From an uncultured Bacilli bacterium (lineage in GTDB: Bacteria > Bacillota_I > Bacilli_A > RF39 > UBA660), in NCBI GenBank assembly GCA_947629165.1, contig CANRCR010000011.1, positions 1 through 41,068 of the forward strand: a DNA stretch of 41,068 nucleotides. The letters are read 5' to 3'. Under the pieces are notes generated by a model. It was not told the DNA's origin. It did no database searches and saw nothing but the letters and a program-made list of their open reading frames with translations. This document shows positions 1 through 7,343 of this stretch, piece after piece (position 1 is the stretch's first letter; every line of letters begins with the position of its first letter). Position numbers and translations under genes: made by a program.

Positions 1-93
1 AAATTTAGAAATCTCGTGTCTTTTTGTTGTGCATATAATATCACAAAATTTTATTCTTGACAAATCTTAGAATGTCATTTTTCCATAATAAAA

Positions 94-142
94 GCGAGAT
101 AGTAAGTAACTTTTATTTGGTTAGAATAAAGTTTTATCTCGC
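94..142 (-). terminator. Long stem-loop downstream of the spoVA operon
   Basis: An outer inverted repeat GCGAGATA / TATCTCGC encloses an inner repeat (AACTTTTATT / AATAAAGTT), giving a near-continuous hairpin of about 49 nt. Read on the minus strand it is followed by TTTTATTATGG, so it could be a second terminator behind spoVAE. The T-run is imperfect, and a structured RNA element is an alternative. Confidence 0.4.
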
Positions 143-166
143 ACATTCATTGTACCACTCTTTCTT

Positions 167-225
167 AAAAAAGAAAAGACTATTGAGTTTGTCAACAGTC
201 TGAGAGAATTAACGTATAATTCTCT
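167..225 (-). terminator. Terminator of the spoVA operon plus an adjacent hairpin
   Basis: On the minus strand GACTGTTGA-caaac-TCAATAGTC (178-200) is followed by TTTTCTTTTTT (167-177), a good intrinsic terminator for transcripts leaving spoVAE. Next to it, 203-225 is a perfect 9-bp inverted repeat AGAGAATTA / TAATTCTCT, whose T-rich flank (226-235) is on the plus strand. The pair may therefore stop transcription from both sides. Confidence 0.65.
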
Positions 226-240
226 TTTATTTTATGGTTT

Positions 241-597
241 TTAATCTTTGGGACGAAAAAACAAAGCGAAGAAAAAAGTAAAGACAATCGCTACGACGAT
301 TCCGGAAGAAGAAAAATCAAACATTCCCATCGTTAAACCGACAATTCCAAAGTCGGCCGCTTTGGCCATCGCACCATGGGTAAGTAAATGGCCAAAACTA
401 GTGATGGGTACCAAAGCCCCTGCCCCAACATAATTGACAATAATATCGTAGATGTTAAAGGTATCGAGAAATGCCCCGACAACAACAAAGATTGAGGTAA
501 TGTGACCGGCCGTGAGTTTCGTATTATCGAGAATAATTTGGGCAATCAAACAAACGGCACCCGCAAATAAGAAAGAATATAAATAGGTCATGTTCAC
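241..597 (-). CDS. spoVAE: Stage V sporulation protein AE (SpoVAEb type)
   Basis: A 118-residue, highly hydrophobic protein with about four membrane helices. The order and spacing of AGALVPITSFGHLL and the C-terminal FFALFFRPKD match the SpoVAE (SpoVAEb) subfamily. Family knowledge: with SpoVAC and SpoVAD it takes part in Ca-dipicolinic acid movement across the inner spore membrane during sporulation and germination. The chosen start is GTG at 597, because GGAGGTGG lies about 7 nt upstream; the ATG two codons later is too far from it. The GTG overlaps the TGA of spoVAD (GTGA), so the two are translationally coupled. It is the last gene of the spoVAC-D-E operon. spoVAA, spoVAB and spoVAF homologs are not next to it. 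Confidence 0.93.
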   Translation of the reverse strand: MNMTYLYSFLFAGAVCLIAQIILDNTKLTAGHITSIFVVVGAFLDTFNIYDIIVNYVGAGALVPITSFGHLLTHGAMAKAADFGIVGLTMGMFDFSSSGIVVAIVFTFFFALFFRPKD

Positions 598-1589
598 GAT
601 ACCACCTCCAAACTAATAGCATGGGCAATACTTAAAATCGATTGTTTTTGATAAGAAAAAGTAGGTGAAAACAAAGCTCCAGTAGCAACTAATAAAACAC
701 GTTTCATTTCTTTTTTCTTTAAAAGATGTAGGATATATCCATAGTTTACTAGTGCACTACAGACCGGTCCACTGCCACCCGCTAACACTTCTTTTTGATT
801 GGCTAAATTATAAAGCATCGTTCCACAATCGTTATAATTAGCTTCGATATCGATTCCGTACTCGGTCTTCATATAATCCTTTAATATCGCTTTTCCATAG
901 ACTCCCAAATCCCCTGTAAGAATCAAATCATAATAACTAGGATTCCGTTTTAAATCTGTCAAATGACGATAAATCGTATCGGCCGCCGCAGGAGCCATAA
1001 CGGCACCCATATGTAGAGGATCTTTTTGTCCTAAATCTTGAATAATTCCCATCGTGGAACTTTCAAGTCGAATGGAAGACTTTTGACGAGAAAGTAACAT
1101 ACTAGCACCACCCGTTGCCGTAAAAGTAGCCGTACTCGGTTTAGGTGCTCCATATTCGGTTGGATTTCGAAATTGTTTTTCACTTCCCATATTGTGACTC
1201 GAGGTAGCACAAATAGCATTTTCAACTTCCCCACTTTCGATAAAGTTTGCTGCAATAATTGCTCCTTCCAAAGAAGTGGCACAGGCACTGTAAATACCTA
1301 AAAAAGGAACTTTTAAAGGTTCTACAGCATAACAAGAAGAAGTAATTTGATTTAATAAATCACCCGATACAACGAGTTGAATTTGTTCTTTCGAAAGATG
1401 TGTTTTATGTAATAAAATATCCAAACTATCTTTTAACAATCGCACTTCGGCTAATTCCCAACTCTTTTCATGATTGTATAAGTCGTCGTAACTTTTATCA
1501 AAGTATTTTCCTAAAGGTCCCTTCGCTTCGTAAGGACCCGATACCGTGGCCGTATCTTGTACATACACATTTTTATATTGTTGTGTCAT
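594..1589 (-). CDS. spoVAD: Stage V sporulation protein AD (SpoVAD), thiolase-fold DPA-binding protein
   Basis: 331 residues from the ATG at 1589, which has GGGAGGATAAC just upstream; an in-frame upstream codon at 1634 lies inside spoVAC and has no ribosome site. The thiolase-like fold shows in FLGIYSACATSLEG (nucleophile-elbow region), in FTATGGASMLL, and in the glycine-rich AGGSGPVCSALV near the C-terminus. Family knowledge: SpoVAD is the peripheral inner-membrane protein that binds dipicolinic acid and is needed for its uptake into the forespore. It starts 2 nt after the spoVAC stop and overlaps spoVAE by 4 nt, so all three are one transcript. Length is near the family norm of about 335-340. 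Confidence 0.95.
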   Translation of the reverse strand: MTQQYKNVYVQDTATVSGPYEAKGPLGKYFDKSYDDLYNHEKSWELAEVRLLKDSLDILLHKTHLSKEQIQLVVSGDLLNQITSSCYAVEPLKVPFLGIYSACATSLEGAIIAANFIESGEVENAICATSSHNMGSEKQFRNPTEYGAPKPSTATFTATGGASMLLSRQKSSIRLESSTMGIIQDLGQKDPLHMGAVMAPAAADTIYRHLTDLKRNPSYYDLILTGDLGVYGKAILKDYMKTEYGIDIEANYNDCGTMLYNLANQKEVLAGGSGPVCSALVNYGYILHLLKKKEMKRVLLVATGALFSPTFSYQKQSILSIAHAISLEVVS

Positions 1590-1591
1590 TG

Positions 1592-2032
1592 TTATCCTCC
1601 CATAATGATCAATCGTAATAATCCAAAAAACCAAGCCGAAACTACCCCGTATAAAATTACACTTCCAGCAAGTTTAAAAATATTGCTTCCAATTCCATAA
1701 ATAGGCCCTTCTTTTCGATATTCGATACCAGCACTCGTCATTGAATGAGCAAATCCAGTAATCGGAATAATTAATCCACATCGTGCAAAAGTAACCCATT
1801 TATCAAAAAATCCTAAAGCCGTAAATAAAGAAGCAAAAAAGATTAAAGTGATAATCATAAAAGTAGAAGCATCTTTCGCTCCAATATGTAACCACCACGA
1901 ATAAAAATCGACTAAAAATTGTCCCAAAAGACCAACGAGTCCACCGGTAACAAAAGCAATAAAGGCATTTTGGGCTCGTGTCTCTTTCGGTTTATGTTTT
2001 TCTACCAACTCGTCGTATTTCTTTTTTTCCAT
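1592..2032 (-). CDS. spoVAC: Stage V sporulation protein AC (SpoVAC)
   Basis: A 146-residue membrane protein with a short charged N-terminus (MEKKKYDELVEKHKPK) and about four hydrophobic segments. CGLIIPITGFAHSMTSAGIEYRKEG is close to the SpoVAC family consensus region. Family knowledge: SpoVAC forms a mechanosensitive-type channel for DPA in the inner spore membrane. AGGTGA precedes the ATG at 2032. It is the first gene of the spoVA operon and carries a SigG-like promoter about 20 nt upstream, as expected for a forespore operon. Confidence 0.95.
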   Translation of the reverse strand: MEKKKYDELVEKHKPKETRAQNAFIAFVTGGLVGLLGQFLVDFYSWWLHIGAKDASTFMIITLIFFASLFTALGFFDKWVTFARCGLIIPITGFAHSMTSAGIEYRKEGPIYGIGSNIFKLAGSVILYGVVSAWFFGLLRLIIMGG

Positions 2033-2048
2033 TTAAATCACCTAATTC

Positions 2049-2078
2049 TAGTATGTATAAAAATTCGATTCCTATACC
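2049..2078 (-). promoter_or_regulatory. SigG-type (forespore) promoter of the spoVA operon
   Basis: On the minus strand a GTATA -35 (2073-2077) is separated by 17 nt from a CATACTA -10 (2049-2055). Both fit the Bacillus SigG consensus (GHATR, about 17-18 nt, CATNHTA). The spoVAC ATG follows about 17 nt further on. spoVA is a SigG regulon member in Bacillus, which supports the call; it has not been tested here. Confidence 0.75.
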
Positions 2079-2086
2079 GATTTTTC

Positions 2087-2115
2087 TTGAAAAAATAAGC
2101 ATTTTGTGCTATAAT
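2087..2115 (+). promoter_or_regulatory. SigA promoter of the two-gene operon 2148-4992
   Basis: TTGAAA (2087-2092), 17-nt spacer, TATAAT (2110-2115), followed by a strong AAAGGGGG ribosome site and the ATG at 2148. It is back-to-back with the spoVA promoter. Confidence 0.8.
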
Positions 2116-2147
2116 AAGCGAGGTATTTAAAAAGGGGGAATATAAAA

Positions 2148-3146
2148 ATGACAATCGATACGTTAAAAGCATTAGTAAATGGACAATATATCGAAGATGT
2201 AACAACCTTACTTACGCAGCAAAATTTTCAAAGTGACGAAGAAAAAATCGCATTCTTAGAATTAGTCTATACCTATAACAACCTTTTTATAAAAAATCAT
2301 GAAAAACAAATTCGTTTAGCGAAAGAAAGAGAAATAGCAAGTAAAGTCGCTATCCCGACACAAAATAGTAACCGTCAAAAAGATGCTTTACTAACAACCG
2401 AAGAAAAAGAAAGTACCATCGATCCCAAAGTTCAAGAAATATTATCGTTACTCGAAATATGTGATTTAGAAGAAGTTACTACCCTATTTCCAGAAAGAAA
2501 TAATCCTTCTTTTGATCGAATTATTAATCAAGTCATGGTCGCTTACTATCGAGAAATGGTATTTTTAAATAGTTACTTACACACACTTCAACTACAAGTG
2601 CCTAGTAAAGAAAAAGAAGAAATTCAAAATAGTTTGATTCATCGAAAACAAGTCTTTCAAATTTTAAAACAATTCCGGGCACCGGTAAGTGAAGAAAGTT
2701 ACGATTTGACATTATCCGCTCCTTGTTTGATACATTTAGAAACGCCTAAAGGAGAATCGTACTTACAAAAAGATATCGAAAGTCTTTCACCAGAACTATA
2801 TGTTCACTTTTTAAAAATTTATGAACCGCTTATTAAAGGAGAGCCGGTTGTTTCCCATTATATGAATAATAATAAATACAACAAACTAGTCGTAGTCAAA
2901 AATAAAATTCACCAAGCACGTATTTATACAGTGCATCTTACCGACAATATCCAAGTTATTTTAGGAGCATTAAATAAAAAACAAGATTGGGGAAAACAAG
3001 AAACAAACTACATCGATAATCGATACAGTAGTTTCTTTGCTCAGAAAGATAAACTATTAGAAAAAGTACAAGACGAAACTTTCTTAAAACAAAATCAAGA
3101 AAGAACACAAAAAGTACTTACCCTATTGAAAAGAGGTGCACGATAA
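2148..3146 (+). CDS. Conserved-looking cytoplasmic protein, function unknown
   Basis: 332 residues, not recognised. There is no signal peptide or membrane segment. Composition is rich in Lys, Glu and Gln, with predicted helices; a polar low-complexity stretch lies at about residues 60-95. A more structured region begins near residue 180 (around APCLIHLETPKGES) and includes a beta-rich part (NKLVVVKNKIHQARIYTVHL). The start is well supported by AAAGGGGG about 10 nt upstream and by a consensus SigA promoter. Its stop is 1 nt from the start of the next gene, so both are probably made from one mRNA. Codon use resembles the neighbours, with no sign of recent transfer. Confidence 0.75.
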   Translation: MTIDTLKALVNGQYIEDVTTLLTQQNFQSDEEKIAFLELVYTYNNLFIKNHEKQIRLAKEREIASKVAIPTQNSNRQKDALLTTEEKESTIDPKVQEILSLLEICDLEEVTTLFPERNNPSFDRIINQVMVAYYREMVFLNSYLHTLQLQVPSKEKEEIQNSLIHRKQVFQILKQFRAPVSEESYDLTLSAPCLIHLETPKGESYLQKDIESLSPELYVHFLKIYEPLIKGEPVVSHYMNNNKYNKLVVVKNKIHQARIYTVHLTDNIQVILGALNKKQDWGKQETNYIDNRYSSFFAQKDKLLEKVQDETFLKQNQERTQKVLTLLKRGAR

Positions 3147-3147
3147 G

Positions 3148-4992
3148 ATGGATATCAAAGAAAAAATCAAAGAACAAATCAAAGCACTACAAGTAGAAGA
3201 TACTCCAAGTGATCGTTTTCTTTTCTTTCAATCACTTTTCAAAAAGTATAATCCTTTAGAAATAGGCAAATTTGATCAACTTACCGAAGGAGAATGGTTA
3301 GGATTATTTTTAATCGTAAATAATGAGGATATTTCACTTGAAGAAGTAAAAGAAAGAATCGCCATCGTCGATCAATTTATTGAAAATAAGACACCCCATG
3401 ATTTAAAAAAGTTCCTACTCTATTTCGAAATCATTTTCGATAAGGTAGCTATGTACGAAGAAACAAATAATTCAATTTTTACATTCTCACTAAAATCACA
3501 AAAGATAATGGGAGAAACGTACGATGCAAAATTATTTCGTTTAATCGATTCTTGTCTAAAAAGTCACGATGAACAAGCCCTCGCCGATTGGAAAGAAATC
3601 ATTCGTTTTAAAGCAGACTATATCTATGGATTAGACTACATTTCAAATGAGAAAGATGTAGAAGCAAAAAGATTCATGGAAAAGAATTTAAAATTTAGAT
3701 TGCGAAAAGTAAAAGGTGCTTACCATTTCACTCCCTTAATCCAAAAACTTCAAGAATATCAAAACAATTACTTAAAAGAGCAAGAAAGAAGAAAAAGAAA
3801 AAGAAGAATCTTAAAGCAACAGTACGAAGAAGTATTAAAAGCGCAAGAAAGCGGAATACCCTTCAAAGAAATTAAAAAAGAATGGAAGGCCTTAGCCCCC
3901 GATATTCAAATTGCTTTAATAAAACAAGTATTAAGTACTCAAAACGAACAAGAGAAAAAGCTCCAACAAGAAGAAAGAAATTTAGAGAAACACAAACTAG
4001 TTCACACTTTATTAATTGAACACGGCGTACATCCGAGTATCCTTGCCGAACTCGAAAAAGAAAACTTTGACGAAGAAAATTTAAAAGAAGTAGTAAACGC
4101 CTTAAGTCAAGCTTGCTTCCCAATGGAAAGTATCACGAATATCGCTACTTTAACAACCTTATTACAAGCAAACAAAGAAACAGTTAGTCACCTACTTTCA
4201 TACGTAAAGACCGGTGCTATCACCATCGACTTTTTAAATAATCATCCGGAACTATTAACCGAAAAAGAAACAAATACAAAACGCGTTTTCGATTTACTTC
4301 AACAAGAAAACGGAAACTTTACGAGTGAGTACTACGATTCAAATTTACTATTGGTTGATGCTTCCATCATCGAAGAAAGAATCCGTTTAGCCAAATTTTA
4401 TGGATTCACTTTAGGAACCGATGCAGAAACTTTTAATCTTTTAAGAGAAGAAGCTCTTTTTGATTTAGTAGACTTTGCTATTGAAAAAGAATTACCACTC
4501 GAAGAAATAATTAAAATAAAAGGAACTAAAGAAGAACTACAAATGATTCAAAAACGACTCTTCATCGCTCAAAACTTCGGTCTAGAAATAATGAATGACG
4601 AAGATGAAATACGTTATAATATTTTAAATGGAAGTTCCTTTATCGTACCGAACCATCTTTTAGATGAAGTAATCGTAAATGATACTTTATTCCATCAAGA
4701 AGATACTCAAGTTAAATTACTTGATAAAACACCTAGAAGAAACATCGTTGAAACGCCATGGACAAAAGCCCTCGATGAAACCTACCTCGATGAAGAAAAA
4801 GAATGTTATAACTTCCAAGGAGTTCGAATTTCAAGAGGTAAAATCTTACGTAACTTAGCGGTATTAAAAGAGAAAGAAGAAAACGAATCTACCTTAATCT
4901 ATCAAGCCGCCCTTTATAATACTTTCCTTAGTCAAGAAGAAATAGATACCTTAAAGACCTGTTTATTTTCATCCAAACAAAAGAGAATCTAA
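3148..4992 (+). CDS. Large helical protein of unknown function with a basic coiled-coil segment
   Basis: 614 residues from the ATG at 3148 (AGAGGTG at 3132-3138); a GTG at 3136 overlaps the previous gene and has no ribosome site. Not recognised. It is almost entirely helical and charged, without a signal peptide or membrane helix. Residues about 200-290 form a likely coiled coil with a strongly basic patch (RRKRKRR near 214-220). The part after residue 300 resembles repeated short helical hairpins, with many LLxE/LLxxN motifs. The gene follows the 332-residue protein by 1 nt and is followed by a terminator, so this is a closed two-gene operon. The two products may act together; that is inference from arrangement only. 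Confidence 0.72.
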   Translation: MDIKEKIKEQIKALQVEDTPSDRFLFFQSLFKKYNPLEIGKFDQLTEGEWLGLFLIVNNEDISLEEVKERIAIVDQFIENKTPHDLKKFLLYFEIIFDKVAMYEETNNSIFTFSLKSQKIMGETYDAKLFRLIDSCLKSHDEQALADWKEIIRFKADYIYGLDYISNEKDVEAKRFMEKNLKFRLRKVKGAYHFTPLIQKLQEYQNNYLKEQERRKRKRRILKQQYEEVLKAQESGIPFKEIKKEWKALAPDIQIALIKQVLSTQNEQEKKLQQEERNLEKHKLVHTLLIEHGVHPSILAELEKENFDEENLKEVVNALSQACFPMESITNIATLTTLLQANKETVSHLLSYVKTGAITIDFLNNHPELLTEKETNTKRVFDLLQQENGNFTSEYYDSNLLLVDASIIEERIRLAKFYGFTLGTDAETFNLLREEALFDLVDFAIEKELPLEEIIKIKGTKEELQMIQKRLFIAQNFGLEIMNDEDEIRYNILNGSSFIVPNHLLDEVIVNDTLFHQEDTQVKLLDKTPRRNIVETPWTKALDETYLDEEKECYNFQGVRISRGKILRNLAVLKEKEENESTLIYQAALYNTFLSQEEIDTLKTCLFSSKQKRI

Positions 4993-5012
4993 TATTAAGG
5001 TTCTCTTTTTTT
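4981..5012 (+). terminator. Terminator after the two-gene operon
   Basis: AAGAGAA / TTCTCTT with a 13-nt loop, then seven T residues. It includes the stop codon region of the upstream gene and lies between two convergent genes. Confidence 0.75.
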
Positions 5013-5676
5013 ATGCTACTAAACGATGTTGTAATTTCGTTAAAATTTTATTTTCACTACGTGACACTTGTACTTGAGACATACCTAAATCGTGGGATAT
5101 TTCACTTTGTGTTTTATCGTCAAAATAGCGATATTCGATTAATTTTCGTTCTTCTTCCGGAAGTTTAGCAAGTTCGGTATAGAGATCTTGTATATCCGCA
5201 TCGTACTTCTTTTCCTCGAAAGAGACCGTATCGAGTAAAGCTATTTCTTTTCCATCGTTATCTTCATTCAATGTAGCGTCGAGTGACAAAACAAAGTTTT
5301 TCGTTTGATCTGACATCAGAATACTTTCTTCGGGTATTTCTAAAAATAAAGATAATTCAGTAACGGTAGGCGTCCGCATCAATTTTTGAGCAAGGACTTC
5401 TCTTCCTTTATCAATACGACGCGATAACCGAATCATATCCTTACTAATTTTAATATTTTTATCTTCGCGAACAAAACTCAAAACTTCACCCCAAATATAG
5501 GTATACGCATAAGTTGAAAACTGGTTATCATACGCCTGGTTATAATTATGAAGTGCCTTCGAAAGTCCTAACATCCCCGCTTGATACAAATCATCCTTAT
5601 CATAATATGGACAAAAACGACGAATAATCGAATAAACTAATTTTTCACAATCGACGACGGCTTGATCTGTTTCCAT
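5011..5676 (-). CDS. sigF: Sporulation RNA polymerase sigma factor, SigF/SigG type
   Basis: 221 residues from the ATG at 5676 (AAGGAGAAAG upstream); a longer reading frame reaches 5715 but overlaps the STAS gene and lacks a ribosome site. Region 2 is clear (DDLYQAGMLGLSKALHNYN, then FSTYAYTYIWGEV). Region 4 ends with a helix-turn-helix containing GMSQVQVSR, which is typical of the SigF/SigG/SigB group. It is slightly shorter than Bacillus SigF (255). The preceding gene is a SpoIIAA-like STAS protein, so the arrangement matches spoIIA, and SigF is more likely than SigG. The anti-sigma gene spoIIAB, normally in between, is absent. SigG remains possible. Confidence 0.85.
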   Translation of the reverse strand: METDQAVVDCEKLVYSIIRRFCPYYDKDDLYQAGMLGLSKALHNYNQAYDNQFSTYAYTYIWGEVLSFVREDKNIKISKDMIRLSRRIDKGREVLAQKLMRTPTVTELSLFLEIPEESILMSDQTKNFVLSLDATLNEDNDGKEIALLDTVSFEEKKYDADIQDLYTELAKLPEEERKLIEYRYFDDKTQSEISHDLGMSQVQVSRSENKILTKLQHRLVA

Positions 5677-5689
5677 TTTTCTTTCTCCT

Positions 5690-6010
5690 TTACAATTGTA
5701 CGACTGAAAAAACATTTAATTCATCTTTGACCCATTGCTTTGGCTTTTGCTTAAAACAAGATTCAAAAGCATTCCCGCCACATAAGATTAGTTCACCACC
5801 TTTAGCTTGAAGATGTTGATCAAGTAAATCAATTAATGTGATCCCCGTTTCATTAATCGATGTCACCTGTGAAAGATTGAGGCTAATATAACGAATCCCT
5901 ACTTCCTCGATGAGATTTAATAAATAAGAAAAAACTTCTTTGGTCTCAAAACAATTCCCTTTTAATCGAAAAAATAACACACCTTTACGAAACTCCACTG
6001 TCTCAATCAA
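5690..6010 (-). CDS. spoIIAA: STAS-domain anti-anti-sigma factor, SpoIIAA-like, with Glu at the phosphosite
   Basis: About 106 residues from a TTG at 6010, chosen because GAGGTGA lies 5-6 nt upstream; a GTG at 6019 would lie inside that ribosome site. The protein aligns without gaps to Bacillus SpoIIAA in its core: IRYISLNLSQVTSINETGI corresponds to the SpoIIAA segment ending in the FMDSSGL phosphosite motif. The residue equivalent to Ser58, which SpoIIAB phosphorylates, is Glu (residue 54 from TTG), followed by Thr where SpoIIAA has Ser59. The gene ends 13 nt before the sigma factor start. Family knowledge: SpoIIAA frees SigF from SpoIIAB when unphosphorylated. Here the kinase gene is missing from the locus, so the wiring must differ or SpoIIAB is elsewhere. 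Confidence 0.82.
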   Translation of the reverse strand: MIETVEFRKGVLFFRLKGNCFETKEVFSYLLNLIEEVGIRYISLNLSQVTSINETGITLIDLLDQHLQAKGGELILCGGNAFESCFKQKPKQWVKDELNVFSVVQL

Positions 6011-6057
6011 GGAAATCACCTCGCATTTAAATATAGAACAAACAAAGAAAAGAAGAT

Positions 6058-6077
6058 ACTACTTCGACAAAAGTAGT
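6058..6077 (-). promoter_or_regulatory. Spo0A-box-like site within a palindrome upstream of spoIIAA-sigF
   Basis: On the minus strand TTGTCGAA (6063-6070) is a perfect match to the Spo0A box core. It sits in the middle of the inverted repeat ACTACTT / AAGTAGT. A possible -10, TATATT (6030-6035), lies 27 nt downstream, placing the box at about -40 to -47, comparable to Spo0A-activated promoters. No convincing SigH promoter is visible. Confidence 0.55.
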
Positions 6078-6103
6078 CAAAAAAAGAAAAAGACAAAAAG
6101 TGA

Positions 6104-6130
6104 CAAAAAAAGAAAGAAATAATTTCTTTC
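6104..6130 (-). terminator. Terminator of the PRPP synthetase gene
   Basis: Minus strand GAAAGAAA-tta-TTTCTTTC followed by seven T residues. It separates the upstream gene from the spoIIAA-sigF unit. Confidence 0.8.
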
Positions 6131-7248
6131 TATTGATGGGTGGGATATTTCCCTAAACTTTTCATTTTTGAAACAATTTTTGATCGTCCTTCTTGATACT
6201 GGCGAATAGATTCTTTTTCATAAATGGCATTAATAATTCGAGCTAAATACTTAGAACAATCGACTTCCCGGTACCACGGTTTTTGTTTAATTTCTTCAGG
6301 AACATAAGTAACGTTCGTCGTATAAAGTTTTTGAAATTGTCCTTTTTGATACGCTTCATCGAAAGCCGTAACACTTTTTGCTCCTTCTGTAAACAAAGGA
6401 AACGTTGCTACTAAATAAATTTTATTAGCACCACTTTCTTTCATGCTAGAAGCGACTTCTAAAATCGAAGACCCACTAGCAATCATATCGTCGGTAATAA
6501 TTAAATCTTTCCCCCGTACATCCGCTCCTAAAAAACGATGATCGACAATCGGATTTTTACCATCGACTACTTTGGTAAAATCTCTTCTTTTGTAGAAGGC
6601 ACCTACATCGACGCCCAAAGCACTCGCATAATAAATAGCACGGTCCATCGCGCCCGTATCCGGTGCTACAATCATTAAATTATTGGGATCGTAATTTTCT
6701 TTTTCAATAAAACGACTCAAGATAGAATACGTAGGATACAAATTATCAAAAGAACAATTTTCAAGTGCATTTTCAATACCTGGATTATGGACATCGAAAG
6801 TAATAATCCCATCGACTCCCCGCGACTCTAATTCACGTAAAGCATCCGCACAATCGAGTGACTCACAACCTTTTCTTTTATCTTGTCGAGACTGATATAA
6901 AAGTGGCATAACGACATGTAAACTGTTCTCTTTCCCATTCATGGCAGAAATAACACGTTTAATATCTTGAAAGTGATCATCCGGACTACGTAAATAACTT
7001 TGATTACGAACCGTATAAACAGATTCTGGTCCATAATTACCAACATCGGATAACAAGAAAATATCTTTGCCACGAACCGAATCGACTAGTGTTGCTTTCC
7101 CTTCTCCATTGCTAAATCGATCGAGTTTAACATTTACAATGTTAGAAGTATTTTCATTACGTATTGTTTTTAACTTCTTGCCAACTAAATTTCCAAACGT
7201 CGTGATATTAGGCATGATAATTAACTTTAAATTATTCTCTTTACTCAT
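6130..7248 (-). CDS. prs: Divergent ribose-phosphate pyrophosphokinase (PRPP synthetase)
   Basis: 372 residues; AGGTG precedes the ATG. The family shows in YQSRQDKR (residues about 118-125, ATP/Mg site), FDVHNPGIENA (151-161, equivalent of the VDLHAxQIQGFF region) and the PRPP loop LIITDDMIASGSS (249-261). Reaction: ribose 5-phosphate plus ATP gives PRPP and AMP, feeding nucleotide, His and Trp synthesis. It is about 55 residues longer than standard bacterial Prs (about 315), with an extended N-terminal half and a C-terminal basic tail, and the VDLH motif is altered to FDVH. A consensus SigA promoter and its own terminator make it monocistronic. Whether a canonical prs also exists cannot be seen here. 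Confidence 0.87.
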   Translation of the reverse strand: MSKENNLKLIIMPNITTFGNLVGKKLKTIRNENTSNIVNVKLDRFSNGEGKATLVDSVRGKDIFLLSDVGNYGPESVYTVRNQSYLRSPDDHFQDIKRVISAMNGKENSLHVVMPLLYQSRQDKRKGCESLDCADALRELESRGVDGIITFDVHNPGIENALENCSFDNLYPTYSILSRFIEKENYDPNNLMIVAPDTGAMDRAIYYASALGVDVGAFYKRRDFTKVVDGKNPIVDHRFLGADVRGKDLIITDDMIASGSSILEVASSMKESGANKIYLVATFPLFTEGAKSVTAFDEAYQKGQFQKLYTTNVTYVPEEIKQKPWYREVDCSKYLARIINAIYEKESIRQYQEGRSKIVSKMKSLGKYPTHQ

Positions 7249-7271
7249 AAAACACCTACCTTCACAAGCCT

Positions 7272-7300
7272 ATTCTACCATTTAAAGGCAAACAATTCAA
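7272..7300 (-). promoter_or_regulatory. SigA promoter of prs
   Basis: Minus strand TTGAAT (7295-7300), 17 nt, TAGAAT (7272-7277), about 25 nt ahead of the start codon. Confidence 0.65.
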
Positions 7301-7313
7301 TCTAGTTTACACA

Positions 7314-7339
7314 TAAAAAAATCTAGTAAACTAGATTTT
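7314..7339 (-). terminator. Terminator of the 7344-7874 gene
   Basis: Minus strand AAAATCTAG-ttta-CTAGATTTT followed by T residues. The stem shares its sequence with a further copy (ATCTAGTTTAC) at 7300-7310, so an alternative pairing is possible. Confidence 0.8.
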
Positions 7340-7343
7340 AATA

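Noticed and set aside
5677-5715. Longer N-terminus of the sigma factor
   Set aside because: It overlaps the STAS gene in another frame; the ATG at 5676 has AAGGAGAAAG.
5940-6122. Plus-strand 60-codon frame ending in a Lys-rich tail
   Set aside because: It runs through the STAS gene start and the A-rich terminator region, and the Lys tail is only the poly-A.
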